From positions 1-20,547 of the forward strand of contig CAMYIQ010000282.1 of assembly GCA_947258465.1 (NCBI GenBank): a stretch of DNA of 20,547 nt, read 5' to 3'. The translations under genes were made by a program, and so were the position numbers. This DNA comes from an uncultured Erythrobacter sp. Lineage in GTDB: Bacteria; Pseudomonadota; Alphaproteobacteria; Sphingomonadales; Sphingomonadaceae. Each line of letters opens with the position of its first letter. Position 1 is the first letter of the stretch. Below are positions 1-7,206 of this stretch, piece by piece. The notes below the pieces were generated by a model that did not search any database, was not told the DNA's origin, and was given only the letters and a program-made list of their open reading frames with translations.

Positions 1-765
1 CTGGAAGGCCTCCGCCGCCCGGTCGCAATCGCCCAGCCGCCAGGCGGCGAGACCTGCCGCCCAATCGCCTTCCGCTACCCACGCACCACTGCCGCCGTCG
101 CGCACCGTATCGGCGAGCGCCCAGGCCTGCGCATCGTGGTTTTCGATGTAATAGCTCCACGCCACGCGATAACGCCATTCAGCGCGCGCCTCGCTGGAAA
201 GTGTGGCATCGACCCCGTCGAGCAATATGCGGGCACCGTCGGGATCGTCGTTGGTGATCCGTTCGAGAATAGCCGATTTCACATCGCCGGGCATCGTCCC
301 GTCATTGATCGAACGCGGGCGTATCCGCTTGGTCATGCCCGGTTGGCGAACCAGGCTGCGGGCCGATGGCAGCGAAGGTGAATTCACCAGACCGCGTGTC
401 TCACCGAGCCGGACGATCGCATCCGCCTTGGGCAGGTGTGCATAGCGCGCCAGCCAGCTTTCGATCCGGGGCAATTCGATCCGCGGGCTTTCGGGATGAA
501 GATAGTAGCTGGCGAGCGCTGCGCCGTGCAGCGGGCCGTCATCGCGGCTGGTGAGCAAGACTTCGACGCGGCTCCAGTTGCGGCTGTCGATTGCCTCGAA
601 GAGCGAGCCATAATAGGCGCGATCTTCGGTCGACAAAAGCTGGGGCAGGGCGGAAGCATGCGAGCGAGTGAAATAATCCACGCTGTCGCCTTGGGCCGAA
701 ACCTGCGCGGCCATCGGCATTGTGGCGGCGGCTAGCGCGGCAAAGGCGAGTGTTCGAAGAGTCAT
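1..765 (-). CDS. Probable soluble lytic murein transglycosylase, N-terminal part (cut by window edge)
   Basis: The reading frame stays open for 255 codons from an ATG at 765 to the left edge, so the C-terminal part is missing. The first ~25 residues form a signal peptide (hydrophobic LAFAALAAAT, then an AxA-type site near VSAQG), so the protein is exported to the periplasm. The rest is alpha-helical and rich in Trp, Tyr and Ala, with spaced segments such as SWLARYAHLPKAD and WAAGLAAWRLGDC. These resemble the helical superhelix (U-domain) of Slt-type transglycosylases, which cleave the peptidoglycan glycan strand. The catalytic Glu domain lies outside the window, so the function is a family-level inference. 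The start overlaps the stop of the upstream gene as ATGA, so the two are probably co-transcribed. Another helical-repeat periplasmic protein is possible. Confidence 0.6.
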   Translation of the reverse strand, partial: MTLRTLAFAALAAATMPMAAQVSAQGDSVDYFTRSHASALPQLLSTEDRAYYGSLFEAIDSRNWSRVEVLLTSRDDGPLHGAALASYYLHPESPRIELPRIESWLARYAHLPKADAIVRLGETRGLVNSPSLPSARSLVRQPGMTKRIRPRSINDGTMPGDVKSAILERITNDDPDGARILLDGVDATLSSEARAEWRYRVAWSYYIENHDAQAWALADTVRDGGSGAWVAEGDWAAGLAAWRLGDCDRAAEAFQ

Positions 766-1547
766 CGGGTCCAGTCCAGCCATCGGTTCCAGAAATGTTC
801 ACGCCGCGCAGCCGAGCGGGCGAGGTTGCGCAGATCGGGTGCGGCAAGCAGCGCGACGGACCTGTCGCCGCATTCGAGGGAAAGCGGATCGCGCGCAGCT
901 TCGGGCGGAATGTCGAAGAGAGCCAGTTGCGCGCGCCCGAAAAGCACCACACGCTGCGGCGCGGCGAGCGCGATATGCGTCCTAGCAACCTCGCCGAGGC
1001 CGGTCGTCGCCAATTCCCGCCAATCGGGCATCGCCATCGGTGCGGGCAGCGCGCTTGCGAAATAGGCTTCGTGTACCGCGATACCCATCGCCGCAAGCAT
1101 GGCTCCGGCAAACCCGCCCGCGCCGCCGGTCAGCAGGCCCTGTGCATCGTCGTCGAAGGGCTGCGGCAAAAGCAGCATCAGTTTCGCGCCCGCGACGCCG
1201 CGAGGCGGTACGCGGCGGTCGAGCGCTCCGGAGGCAAGCGAAGGTTCGCTCATCCACCACTCGCGAAATTTTTCGAGGCTCGGAGGCAAACTTGCGCGAT
1301 CGATGCCGCCAGCCGCGCCTTTGGCAGGATCGAGCGCGCGCTGAAGCGGTGTCTTGCGCTGGATAGGGGGCGGGGCAGGCGGCGGCGGGGCCGCTACGGC
1401 ATTCTCGGGCTCGGGCTCGGCCAGCCAGCCGCCGGCTTCGTCCGAAAAATCGGCGTCCACCCCGGCTTCGCGCCACCATTCGAAGGCTGCCTCGAGGCTT
1501 TCGAGCGCTGTGAAATCGCGCGTTTGCGGGGGATCGGCGTGCATCAT
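762..1547 (-). CDS. Degenerate uracil-DNA glycosylase-superfamily protein
   Basis: This is a protein of about 261 residues. The start is taken at the first of two adjacent ATGs (1547; 1544 is the alternative), just behind a GAGGA. The N-terminal ~80 residues are acidic and end in a Pro/Ala linker (PPPPAPPP). The second half has the layout of family 4/5 uracil-DNA glycosylases: a strand KLMLLLPQP, a Gly-rich turn GGAGGFAGAMLAAMGI, then VVLFGRAQL and a C-terminal arginine-rich helix. The four Cys of the usual Fe-S cluster are not present, and the canonical GEAPG and HPS motifs are not recognisable. Either it is a divergent glycosylase or it has lost catalysis. It overlaps the next gene (ATGA) and is divergent from the ETF oxidoreductase gene. 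Assignment rests on overall resemblance only. Confidence 0.6.
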   Translation of the reverse strand: MMHADPPQTRDFTALESLEAAFEWWREAGVDADFSDEAGGWLAEPEPENAVAAPPPPAPPPIQRKTPLQRALDPAKGAAGGIDRASLPPSLEKFREWWMSEPSLASGALDRRVPPRGVAGAKLMLLLPQPFDDDAQGLLTGGAGGFAGAMLAAMGIAVHEAYFASALPAPMAMPDWRELATTGLGEVARTHIALAAPQRVVLFGRAQLALFDIPPEAARDPLSLECGDRSVALLAAPDLRNLARSAARREHFWNRWLDWTR

Positions 1548-1569
1548 TCCTCGGTTCCGGGTCTTGACC

Positions 1570-1600
1570 TCTATAGCGCCACCAATCAAGGCATTCGCAA
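1570..1600 (-). promoter_or_regulatory. Possible sigma-70-type promoter for the leftward gene pair
   Basis: In the 79-base gap between divergent genes the minus strand has a TATAGA at 1575-1570 and a TTGCGA at 1600-1595. The spacer is 19 bases, longer than the usual 16-18. The -10 would place a transcript start about 15 bases before the ATG at 1547. On the plus strand a TTGACC at 1564-1569 has no good -10 partner. Weak evidence, by eye only. Confidence 0.25.
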
Positions 1601-1626
1601 CAGTTACGCGACGAAAAGAGAGAGAC

Positions 1627-3276
1627 ATGAGCGAACGCGAATCGATGCCTTGCGACGTCGTCATCATTGGCGGGGGCGTGGCCGGCCTGGCAGCGGCCAT
1701 CCGGCTGAAGCAGATCAACGAAGACCTCGAGGTCGTCGTGCTCGAAAAGGGCAGCGAGATCGGCGCGCATATTCTCTCCGGCGCGGTGGTCGATCCCAAG
1801 GCGCTCGACGAATTGTTGCCCGACTGGCGGACCATGGACTGTCCGATGGCGGAAACGCCGGTGACCGAAAACCACCACTGGATACTGACCGAGGCCGGGC
1901 ATTCGGACTTCCCCGAATTCCTTCTGCCGCCCTTTATGAGCAATGACGGCAACTACACCGGCTCGCTGGGCAATCTCGCGCGCTGGCTGGGCGAACAGGC
2001 CGAAGGGCTGGGCGTCATGGTCTTCCCCGGCTTTCCCGCTGCGGAAGTGCTGTTCGACGATGCGGGCGCCGTGACCGGTGTCGTAACGCAGGATATGGGC
2101 ATCGCCGAGGATGGTTCGCAGAAGGGCGATTATCAGCCGGGGATGGAAATCCACGCGAAATACACGCTCTTCGCCGAGGGCGCGCGCGGCAATCTGACCA
2201 AGAAGATGAAGGCGAAATACGACCTCGAGGCGGATTGCGAGTCGCAGGTCTATGGCCTGGGCATCAAGGAATTGTGGGATATCGAGCCCGACAAGCACGA
2301 GCCGGGCCGCGTCATCCATACGCAAGGTTGGCCGCTCAGCGAAAGCGGTACCTGGGGCGGGGGTTTTCTCTATCACCAGGCGAACGGCCAGGTCGCATTG
2401 GGTTTCGTGACCGCGCTCGATTACGCCAACCCTTACGTCTCGCCCTATCAGGAATTCCAGCGCTGGAAGCACCACCCGGCGATCGCCGCGATCCTCGAAG
2501 GCGGCAAGCGCGTGGCCTATGGCGCGCGCGTCATCAATGAAGGCGGCTGGCAGTCCGTGCCCAAGCTGGCCTTCCCCGGCGGCGCGCTGATCGGCTGCGC
2601 GGCGGGCTTCGTCAACGTGCCGCGGATCAAGGGCAGCCACACCGCGATGAAGAGCGGGATGCTGGCGGCCGAAAGCATCGCCAATGCGATTGCTGCGGGC
2701 AGCGAACACAGCGAACTGATGGATTACGATGCGGCCGTGCGCGATAGCTGGATCGCGACCGAGCTCAAGAAGGTGAAGAATGCGCAGCCCGCCGTCGCCA
2801 AATGGGGCGAGGATCTGGGCACCGTGCTGGCAGGCATCGACATGTGGATGCGGACGCTGAAGATCGGCCTGCCGATCACGATGAAGCACCACCGCGACCA
2901 CGAAGCATTGCAGCGCGCCGATCTGCACCAACCAATCGCCTACCCCAAGCCCGACGGGAAGCTGAGCTTCGACAAGCTGACCAATGTCAGCTTCAGCTAT
3001 ACCAATCATGCCGAAGACCAGCCCGTCCACCTCAAGGTGCAGGACATGGAGCTGCAGAAGGCGAGCGAGCTTGGCGTCTTTGCCGGGCCGTCGAACCGTT
3101 ATTGTCCGGCAGGCGTCTACGAATGGCTGACCGACGAGGATACGGGCGAGCCCAAGTTCCAGATCAACGCGCAAAACTGCGTCCACTGCAAGACCTGCGA
3201 CATCAAGGATCCGAACCAGAACATCGAATGGACCACCCCCGAAGGCGGCGGCGGGCCGAACTATCCGAATATGTAG
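1627..3276 (+). CDS. Electron transfer flavoprotein:ubiquinone oxidoreductase (ETF-QO)
   Basis: It moves electrons from reduced electron-transfer flavoprotein (from fatty-acid and amino-acid dehydrogenases) to ubiquinone at the inner membrane. The 549 residues match the usual family length. Near the N terminus, VVIIGGGVAGLAAAIRL (about 11-27) is the FAD-binding Rossmann motif. The FAD/quinone-binding body follows (GALIGCAAGFVNVPRIKGSH). The C-terminal ferredoxin-like domain has the 4Fe-4S ligands C493, C518, C521 and C524 (RYCPAG and NCVHCKTC). The start at MSERES is chosen because a purine-rich GAGAGA lies just before it and the Rossmann strand follows at the usual distance. It is apparently monocistronic: the upstream genes are divergent and the next gene sits in a repeat-bounded insert. 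Confidence 0.96.
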   Translation: MSERESMPCDVVIIGGGVAGLAAAIRLKQINEDLEVVVLEKGSEIGAHILSGAVVDPKALDELLPDWRTMDCPMAETPVTENHHWILTEAGHSDFPEFLLPPFMSNDGNYTGSLGNLARWLGEQAEGLGVMVFPGFPAAEVLFDDAGAVTGVVTQDMGIAEDGSQKGDYQPGMEIHAKYTLFAEGARGNLTKKMKAKYDLEADCESQVYGLGIKELWDIEPDKHEPGRVIHTQGWPLSESGTWGGGFLYHQANGQVALGFVTALDYANPYVSPYQEFQRWKHHPAIAAILEGGKRVAYGARVINEGGWQSVPKLAFPGGALIGCAAGFVNVPRIKGSHTAMKSGMLAAESIANAIAAGSEHSELMDYDAAVRDSWIATELKKVKNAQPAVAKWGEDLGTVLAGIDMWMRTLKIGLPITMKHHRDHEALQRADLHQPIAYPKPDGKLSFDKLTNVSFSYTNHAEDQPVHLKVQDMELQKASELGVFAGPSNRYCPAGVYEWLTDEDTGEPKFQINAQNCVHCKTCDIKDPNQNIEWTTPEGGGGPNYPNM

Positions 3277-3304
3277 CGTCATTACGCGGGTTCTTCCAAA
3301 TTCC

Positions 3305-3330
3305 CGTCATCCCAGTGAAAGCTGGGATCG
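3305..3330 (+). repeat. Left copy of a 26-bp hairpin-forming inverted repeat
   Basis: This 26-base element begins CGTCATCCCAG and ends CTGGGATCG. Inside it, ATCCCAG (3309-3315) pairs with CTGGGAT (3322-3328), and a T-G wobble closes a GAAA tetraloop. It recurs in reverse orientation at 3648-3673 with 25 of 26 bases identical. It begins 28 bases after the ETF-QO stop. A shorter CGTCAT at 3277-3282 may be the remnant of another copy. The shape resembles REP-type extragenic palindromes. Confidence 0.85.
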
Positions 3331-3355
3331 TCCGCAAATATCGGAAGGTCGATGA

Positions 3356-3640
3356 TTGGGCGGCTGGGTGTACATAATGTCGAACAGGCCGGATGGAGTG
3401 CTGTATATCGGAGTAACAGCCGATCTGGGTCAGCGTATTGATCAACACCGGCGAGGTAAGGGGTCGGCTTTCTGTCGGCGCTATGGACTGACGAGACTAA
3501 TTCACGTCGAAGAGTACGATGATATCTCCGATGCGATTGCGCGTGAAAAGGCCATGAAGGCCTGGAAACGGGCATGGAAGATCGAACTTATTGAACGCTC
3601 TAACCCGGAATGGAATGACTTGTTCGGGCGTCTGGCCTGA
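3356..3640 (+). CDS. Small GIY-YIG nuclease-family protein
   Basis: This 94-residue single-domain protein covers essentially the whole GIY-YIG fold. The signature appears as WVYIM (residues 4-8) followed by VLYIGVT. After it come an Arg/His helix (LGQRIDQHRRG), a Glu-bearing helix (AREKAMKAWKR) with the likely metal-binding Glu, and a final NPEWNDL. The start is TTG at 3356: it follows an in-frame stop directly and has a GGAAGG at 3343-3348, 7 bases upstream. GC over 3361-3600 is about 53% (counted), well below the neighbouring genes, which suggests separate ancestry. The gene sits between two inverted copies of a 26-bp repeat. Small free-standing GIY-YIG proteins are common in proteobacteria, but their cellular role is largely unknown. 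Confidence 0.92.
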   Translation: MGGWVYIMSNRPDGVLYIGVTADLGQRIDQHRRGKGSAFCRRYGLTRLIHVEEYDDISDAIAREKAMKAWKRAWKIELIERSNPEWNDLFGRLA

Positions 3641-3647
3641 AAGGCAG

Positions 3648-3673
3648 CGATCCCAGCTTTCGCTGGGATGACG
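3648..3673 (-). repeat. Right copy of the 26-bp hairpin-forming inverted repeat
   Basis: It is the reverse complement of the element at 3305-3330, differing at one position (C instead of T in the loop-closing pair, giving a perfect 8-bp stem). On the plus strand ATCCCAGC (3650-3657) pairs with GCTGGGAT (3662-3669) around TTTC. It starts 7 bases after the stop of the GIY-YIG gene and ends 27 bases before the ispE start. As RNA it could stabilise or end the upstream transcript, but there is no U-tract. Confidence 0.85.
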
Positions 3674-3700
3674 AATTTAAGAGACGAGTGCGGGCTTACG

Positions 3701-4507
3701 ATGCGCGAAATCGCTTATGCCAAGATCAACCTCGCGCTGCATGTCCGCAAGCGGCGCGGGGATGGCTATCACGAGCTTGAGACGCTGTTCGCGTTTGTCG
3801 ACGCGGGCGATGTGCTGACAGCGGCGCACGACGCGCAGGATTCCGTGCGCGTGGTCGGCGAATTCGCCGGTGGGCTGGACGATCCGTTCGACAATCTCGT
3901 CGCCAAGGCGCTGGGCAAGCTGCCGCGCGCCGATGGCCTCGCGGTCACGCTGGAAAAGAACCTTCCCGTCGCGGCGGGGCTGGGCGGGGGCTCGGCCGAT
4001 GCGGGGGCGGTGTTCCGCATCGTCAAGGATCGCCACGGCCTGCCCGAGGACTGGCACGAGCGGGCCACCGCGCTCGGCGCGGATGTTCCCGCCTGCGTCG
4101 AAAGCCGCACCTGTATCGGGCGCGGCACGGGAACCGAACTCGCACCCGCCGACGATAGCCTCGCGGGCACGCCCGTCCTGCTCGTCAATCCGCGCGTTCC
4201 GCTCTCCACCGGGCCGGTGTTCAAGCACTGGGACGGGGTGGACCGCGGCGCTTTGCCGCAGGGCGATGCCCGGGCCATCGCGCTCGAAGGACGCAACGAT
4301 CTCGAAGCGCCCGCCATTTCCCTCTGCCCCCAGATCGCGGGCGTTCTTGCCACCTTGCGCGGAACATCGCCTTTTCTCGTCCGTATGTCCGGTTCGGGGG
4401 CGACGTGTTTCGCGCTCTACGACAGCGCGTCCATTCGCGACGTGGCTGCCCAGCAAATAGCAGAGCGCCATCCTGGATGGTGGCAGATGAAAGGGTTCCT
4501 GCGATGA
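3701..4507 (+). CDS. ispE: 4-diphosphocytidyl-2-C-methyl-D-erythritol kinase
   Basis: IspE phosphorylates CDP-methylerythritol in the non-mevalonate (MEP) route to isoprenoids, in the cytoplasm. The 268-residue protein opens with the family motif AYAKINLALHV; K8 matches the catalytic Lys. The GHMP-kinase ATP loop is PVAAGLGGGSADAG (about 89-102), the catalytic Asp is D128 in ALGADVPA, and the C-terminal GHMP motif is RMSGSGATCFALY. The start at 3701 is preferred because IspE proteins begin only a few residues before AYAKINL. An in-frame ATG at 3668 would add 11 residues but lies inside the right copy of the inverted repeat. No strong Shine-Dalgarno precedes 3701. The stop overlaps the next start (ATGA), so the two genes are translationally coupled. 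Confidence 0.96.
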   Translation: MREIAYAKINLALHVRKRRGDGYHELETLFAFVDAGDVLTAAHDAQDSVRVVGEFAGGLDDPFDNLVAKALGKLPRADGLAVTLEKNLPVAAGLGGGSADAGAVFRIVKDRHGLPEDWHERATALGADVPACVESRTCIGRGTGTELAPADDSLAGTPVLLVNPRVPLSTGPVFKHWDGVDRGALPQGDARAIALEGRNDLEAPAISLCPQIAGVLATLRGTSPFLVRMSGSGATCFALYDSASIRDVAAQQIAERHPGWWQMKGFLR

Positions 4508-5232
4508 TGATCGACAACCTTCCCTATCGCCAGGTCGGCACCGAAGACCTGCGTCCGGGAGGGCTGCTGTGCATAGCGGACCACGCTTCGAACTTCGTGC
4601 CCGAGGGCATCGAACTTGGCATCGACAGCAGGCTGATGGACCAGCATATCGCGCTCGATATCGGCGTGGAGGGCATCGCCGAGCGGCTGGCGCGGCGGCA
4701 TGATATGCCTGCCCATATCGCCTGCGTCAGTCGGCTGGTGTGCGACTTTCACCGGCGCGAGGACGAGCCCGCCGTGGTCCCGACCGAGAGCGATGGCAAG
4801 CTGATCCCGGGCAATATCGGCGCCGATGTCGAGGCCCGTCTCGAACGCTATCACCGGCCCTATCACGATGCGCTGGCCAAGCTGATCGCAGCGGCGAAGC
4901 CCAAGATGCTGGTTGCTCTGCACAGTTTCACCCCGGCGCTCGATACCAGCGACGAGCAACGCCCGTGGGAAGTCGCGCTGCTCTATAACCGGGACGATAC
5001 CGCCGCGCGCCATGCGATCCGGCTGTTCGGCGAACAGGGCCTGATGGTCGGCGACAACCAACCCTATTCGGGCAAGCAATTGAACGCGACGATGGACCGC
5101 CATGCGGAAGCCCACGGCATTCCCTATTGCACCGTGGAGATCCGGCAGGACCAGATCGAGACCGAGGCGGGCCAGTCGCGCTGGGCCGTGATGCTTGCCG
5201 ATGTGATGGGCCGCGTCGCGCTCGAGGTGTAA
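4504..5232 (+). CDS. N-formylglutamate amidohydrolase family protein
   Basis: The 242-residue protein belongs to the N-formylglutamate amidohydrolase family, zinc enzymes that release formate from N-formyl amino acids in histidine degradation. Visible family features are LLCIADHASNFVPEG (about 20-34), the DQHIALDIGVEG stretch, an acidic/His motif DFHRRED, LVALHSFTPAL (with a conserved His) and a late TVEIRQDQIE. The D/H/E residues in these blocks are the likely metal and catalytic ligands. No other histidine-utilisation gene is present, so the substrate may be another N-formyl or N-acyl compound. Translation probably starts at the ATG at 4504, which overlaps the ispE stop; a second ATG follows directly. 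The pairing with ispE is likely genomic convenience rather than a shared pathway. Confidence 0.88.
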   Translation: MMIDNLPYRQVGTEDLRPGGLLCIADHASNFVPEGIELGIDSRLMDQHIALDIGVEGIAERLARRHDMPAHIACVSRLVCDFHRREDEPAVVPTESDGKLIPGNIGADVEARLERYHRPYHDALAKLIAAAKPKMLVALHSFTPALDTSDEQRPWEVALLYNRDDTAARHAIRLFGEQGLMVGDNQPYSGKQLNATMDRHAEAHGIPYCTVEIRQDQIETEAGQSRWAVMLADVMGRVALEV

Positions 5233-5280
5233 AGCCAGGCTTGGCCCGGCTGGCAGCAAACTTCCGTTAGCTTGGCAGCG

Positions 5281-5314
5281 TCTCTCTGCTAAGCTTGGCG
5301 AAAGCCAAGAGAGA
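5281..5314 (+). promoter_or_regulatory. ilvD leader stem-loop that can mask the ribosome binding site
   Basis: CTTGGC (5294-5299) pairs with GCCAAG (5304-5309) around a GAAA tetraloop. Beyond it, TCTCT (5283-5287) can pair with AGAGA (5310-5314), leaving a 6-base bulge on one side. The AGAGA is part of the GAGAGA Shine-Dalgarno 6 bases before the ilvD ATG. CTTGGC also occurs at 5240-5245 and 5271-5276. Pairing is read directly; a regulatory role is inference. Confidence 0.4.
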
Positions 5315-5320
5315 CCTGAC

Positions 5321-7168
5321 ATGCCTGCCTATCGTTCCCGCACCACCACTCATGGCCGCAATATGGCTGGCGCGCGCGGATTGTGGCGCGCGACAGGGAT
5401 GAAGGATGGCGATTTCGGCAAGCCGATCATCGCGGTGGTCAACAGCTTCACCCAATTCGTGCCCGGCCACGTTCATCTGAAAGATCTCGGCCAGCTCGTC
5501 GCGCGCGAGATCGAGGCGGCGGGCGGGGTGGCCAAGGAATTCAACACGATCGCGGTCGATGACGGGATCGCGATGGGGCATGATGGGATGCTCTATTCGC
5601 TCCCCAGCCGCGACCTCATCGCCGACAGCGTCGAATATATGGTCAACGCCCACTGCGCCGATGCGATGGTGTGCATTTCCAATTGCGACAAGATCACGCC
5701 GGGCATGCTGATGGCGGCGATGCGGCTGAATGTGCCCGTGGTGTTCGTTTCGGGCGGGCCGATGGAAGCGGGCAAGGTCGTGGTGAAGGGCAAGGAGGTC
5801 GCGCTCGACCTCGTCGATGCCATGGTCGCTGCGGGGGACGAGGCTTATAGCGACGAAGACGTGCTCGCGATCGAGCAGAATGCCTGCCCGACCTGCGGCT
5901 CGTGCAGCGGTATGTTCACTGCCAATTCGATGAACTGCCTGACCGAGGCGCTGGGCCTGTCGCTGCCGGGCAATGGCTCGACGCTGGCAACGCATGCCGA
6001 CCGCAAGAGCCTGTTCGAACGCGCCGGGCGGCTCGTAGTGACGCTGGCCAAACGCTATTACGAGGAGGACGACGAAAGCGTCCTTCCCCGCACGATCGCC
6101 AGCTTCGAGGCGTTCGAAAATGCGATGAGCCTCGATATCGCCATGGGCGGTTCCACCAACACCGTGCTCCATCTGCTCGCCGCAGCGCATGAGGCGGGGC
6201 TCGATTTCACCATGCAGGATATCGACCGGCTTTCGCGCAAGGTGCCATGCTTGTCCAAGGTCGCCCCGGCCAAGAACGACGTCCATATGGAAGACGTCCA
6301 CCGGGCGGGCGGAATCATGGCCATCCTCGGCGAGCTGGAGAAGGCGGGCCTTCTGCACACTGCGCTGCCCACCGTGCACAGCCCGACGATGGGCGACGCG
6401 CTCGACGATTGGGATATCGGGCGCACGCAGAACAGCAAGGTGCGCGAATTCTATTCCGCCGCGCCGGGCGGAGTGCCGACGCAGACCGCCTTCAGCCAGT
6501 CTGCCCGGTGGGAAAGCCTCGACATCGACCGCGAAAACGGTGTGATCCGCAGCGCCGAGCACGCGTTCAGCCAGGATGGCGGGCTTGCAGTGCTCTACGG
6601 CAACATCGCACGCGATGGCTGCATCGTGAAGACCGCCGGGGTTGACGAGAGCATCCTCACTTTCTCCGGTCCCGCCAGGGTCTATGAGAGCCAGGACGAT
6701 GCGGTGACCGCGATCCTTGCCGGCCAAGTTGTCGAGGGCGACGTCGTGGTGATCCGTTACGAAGGTCCGCGCGGCGGGCCGGGCATGCAGGAAATGCTCT
6801 ATCCGACCAGCTATCTCAAATCGAAGGGGCTGGGGGCGGCTTGCGCATTGCTCACCGACGGGCGGTTTTCGGGCGGCACCTCGGGCCTCTCGATCGGGCA
6901 CGTCTCGCCCGAGGCGGCGCAAGGCGGCGCGATCGCTCTGGTCGAGGAAGGCGACAGGATCGAGATTTCGATTCCCGAGCGCACGATCCATCTGGCCGTA
7001 TCGGATGACGTGCTTGCCGAACGGCGCGCGGCGCAGGAGGCGAAGGGCTTTGCCCCGGCAGCCCCGCGCGAACGCCGTGTGTCGCCTGCGCTCGAAGCCT
7101 ATGCCGCAATGACCACCTCGGCCGCGCGCGGCGCAATCCGCGACGTATCGCAGGTCAAACGCCGCTGA
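5321..7168 (+). CDS. ilvD: Dihydroxy-acid dehydratase
   Basis: IlvD dehydrates 2,3-dihydroxy-isovalerate and 2,3-dihydroxy-3-methylvalerate, the third shared step of valine, leucine and isoleucine synthesis. The length of 615 residues fits the long (4Fe-4S, E. coli-like) type. Cluster and metal motifs are VCISNCDKITPGM (C122 and K124) and ACPTCGSCSGMFTANSMNC (C189, C192, C195). Other family blocks are GHVHLKDLG, AMGGSTNTVLHLLAAAHEAG, RYEGPRGGPGMQEML and TDGRFSGGTSGLSIGHVSPEA. The ATG at 5321 has GAGAGA 6 bases upstream and a leader hairpin that can cover it. It is separated by 88 bases from the amidohydrolase gene, so it may have its own promoter, although no clear -35/-10 pair is visible. 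Confidence 0.97.
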   Translation: MPAYRSRTTTHGRNMAGARGLWRATGMKDGDFGKPIIAVVNSFTQFVPGHVHLKDLGQLVAREIEAAGGVAKEFNTIAVDDGIAMGHDGMLYSLPSRDLIADSVEYMVNAHCADAMVCISNCDKITPGMLMAAMRLNVPVVFVSGGPMEAGKVVVKGKEVALDLVDAMVAAGDEAYSDEDVLAIEQNACPTCGSCSGMFTANSMNCLTEALGLSLPGNGSTLATHADRKSLFERAGRLVVTLAKRYYEEDDESVLPRTIASFEAFENAMSLDIAMGGSTNTVLHLLAAAHEAGLDFTMQDIDRLSRKVPCLSKVAPAKNDVHMEDVHRAGGIMAILGELEKAGLLHTALPTVHSPTMGDALDDWDIGRTQNSKVREFYSAAPGGVPTQTAFSQSARWESLDIDRENGVIRSAEHAFSQDGGLAVLYGNIARDGCIVKTAGVDESILTFSGPARVYESQDDAVTAILAGQVVEGDVVVIRYEGPRGGPGMQEMLYPTSYLKSKGLGAACALLTDGRFSGGTSGLSIGHVSPEAAQGGAIALVEEGDRIEISIPERTIHLAVSDDVLAERRAAQEAKGFAPAAPRERRVSPALEAYAAMTTSAARGAIRDVSQVKRR

Positions 7169-7206
7169 GGCTTGCCCCCGCGCGCCGCGCATGGCAGCGC
7201 CGTGGG

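Noticed and set aside
1570..1592. Plus-strand promoter for ETF-QO starting from TTGACC at 1564
   Set aside because: There is no TATAAT-like hexamer at 16-18 bases downstream.
720..1946. Plus-strand open frame over the glycosylase-like gene and into ETF-QO
   Set aside because: It overlaps the real ETF-QO frame in another phase and lacks any family motif. The minus strand gives the more protein-like translation.
982..3282. Very long open frame on the minus strand opposite ETF-QO and the glycosylase-like gene
   Set aside because: It mirrors a clearly real gene with all ETF-QO motifs. The antisense protein has the Arg/His/Asp-rich composition expected from high-GC shadow frames and no recognisable domain.
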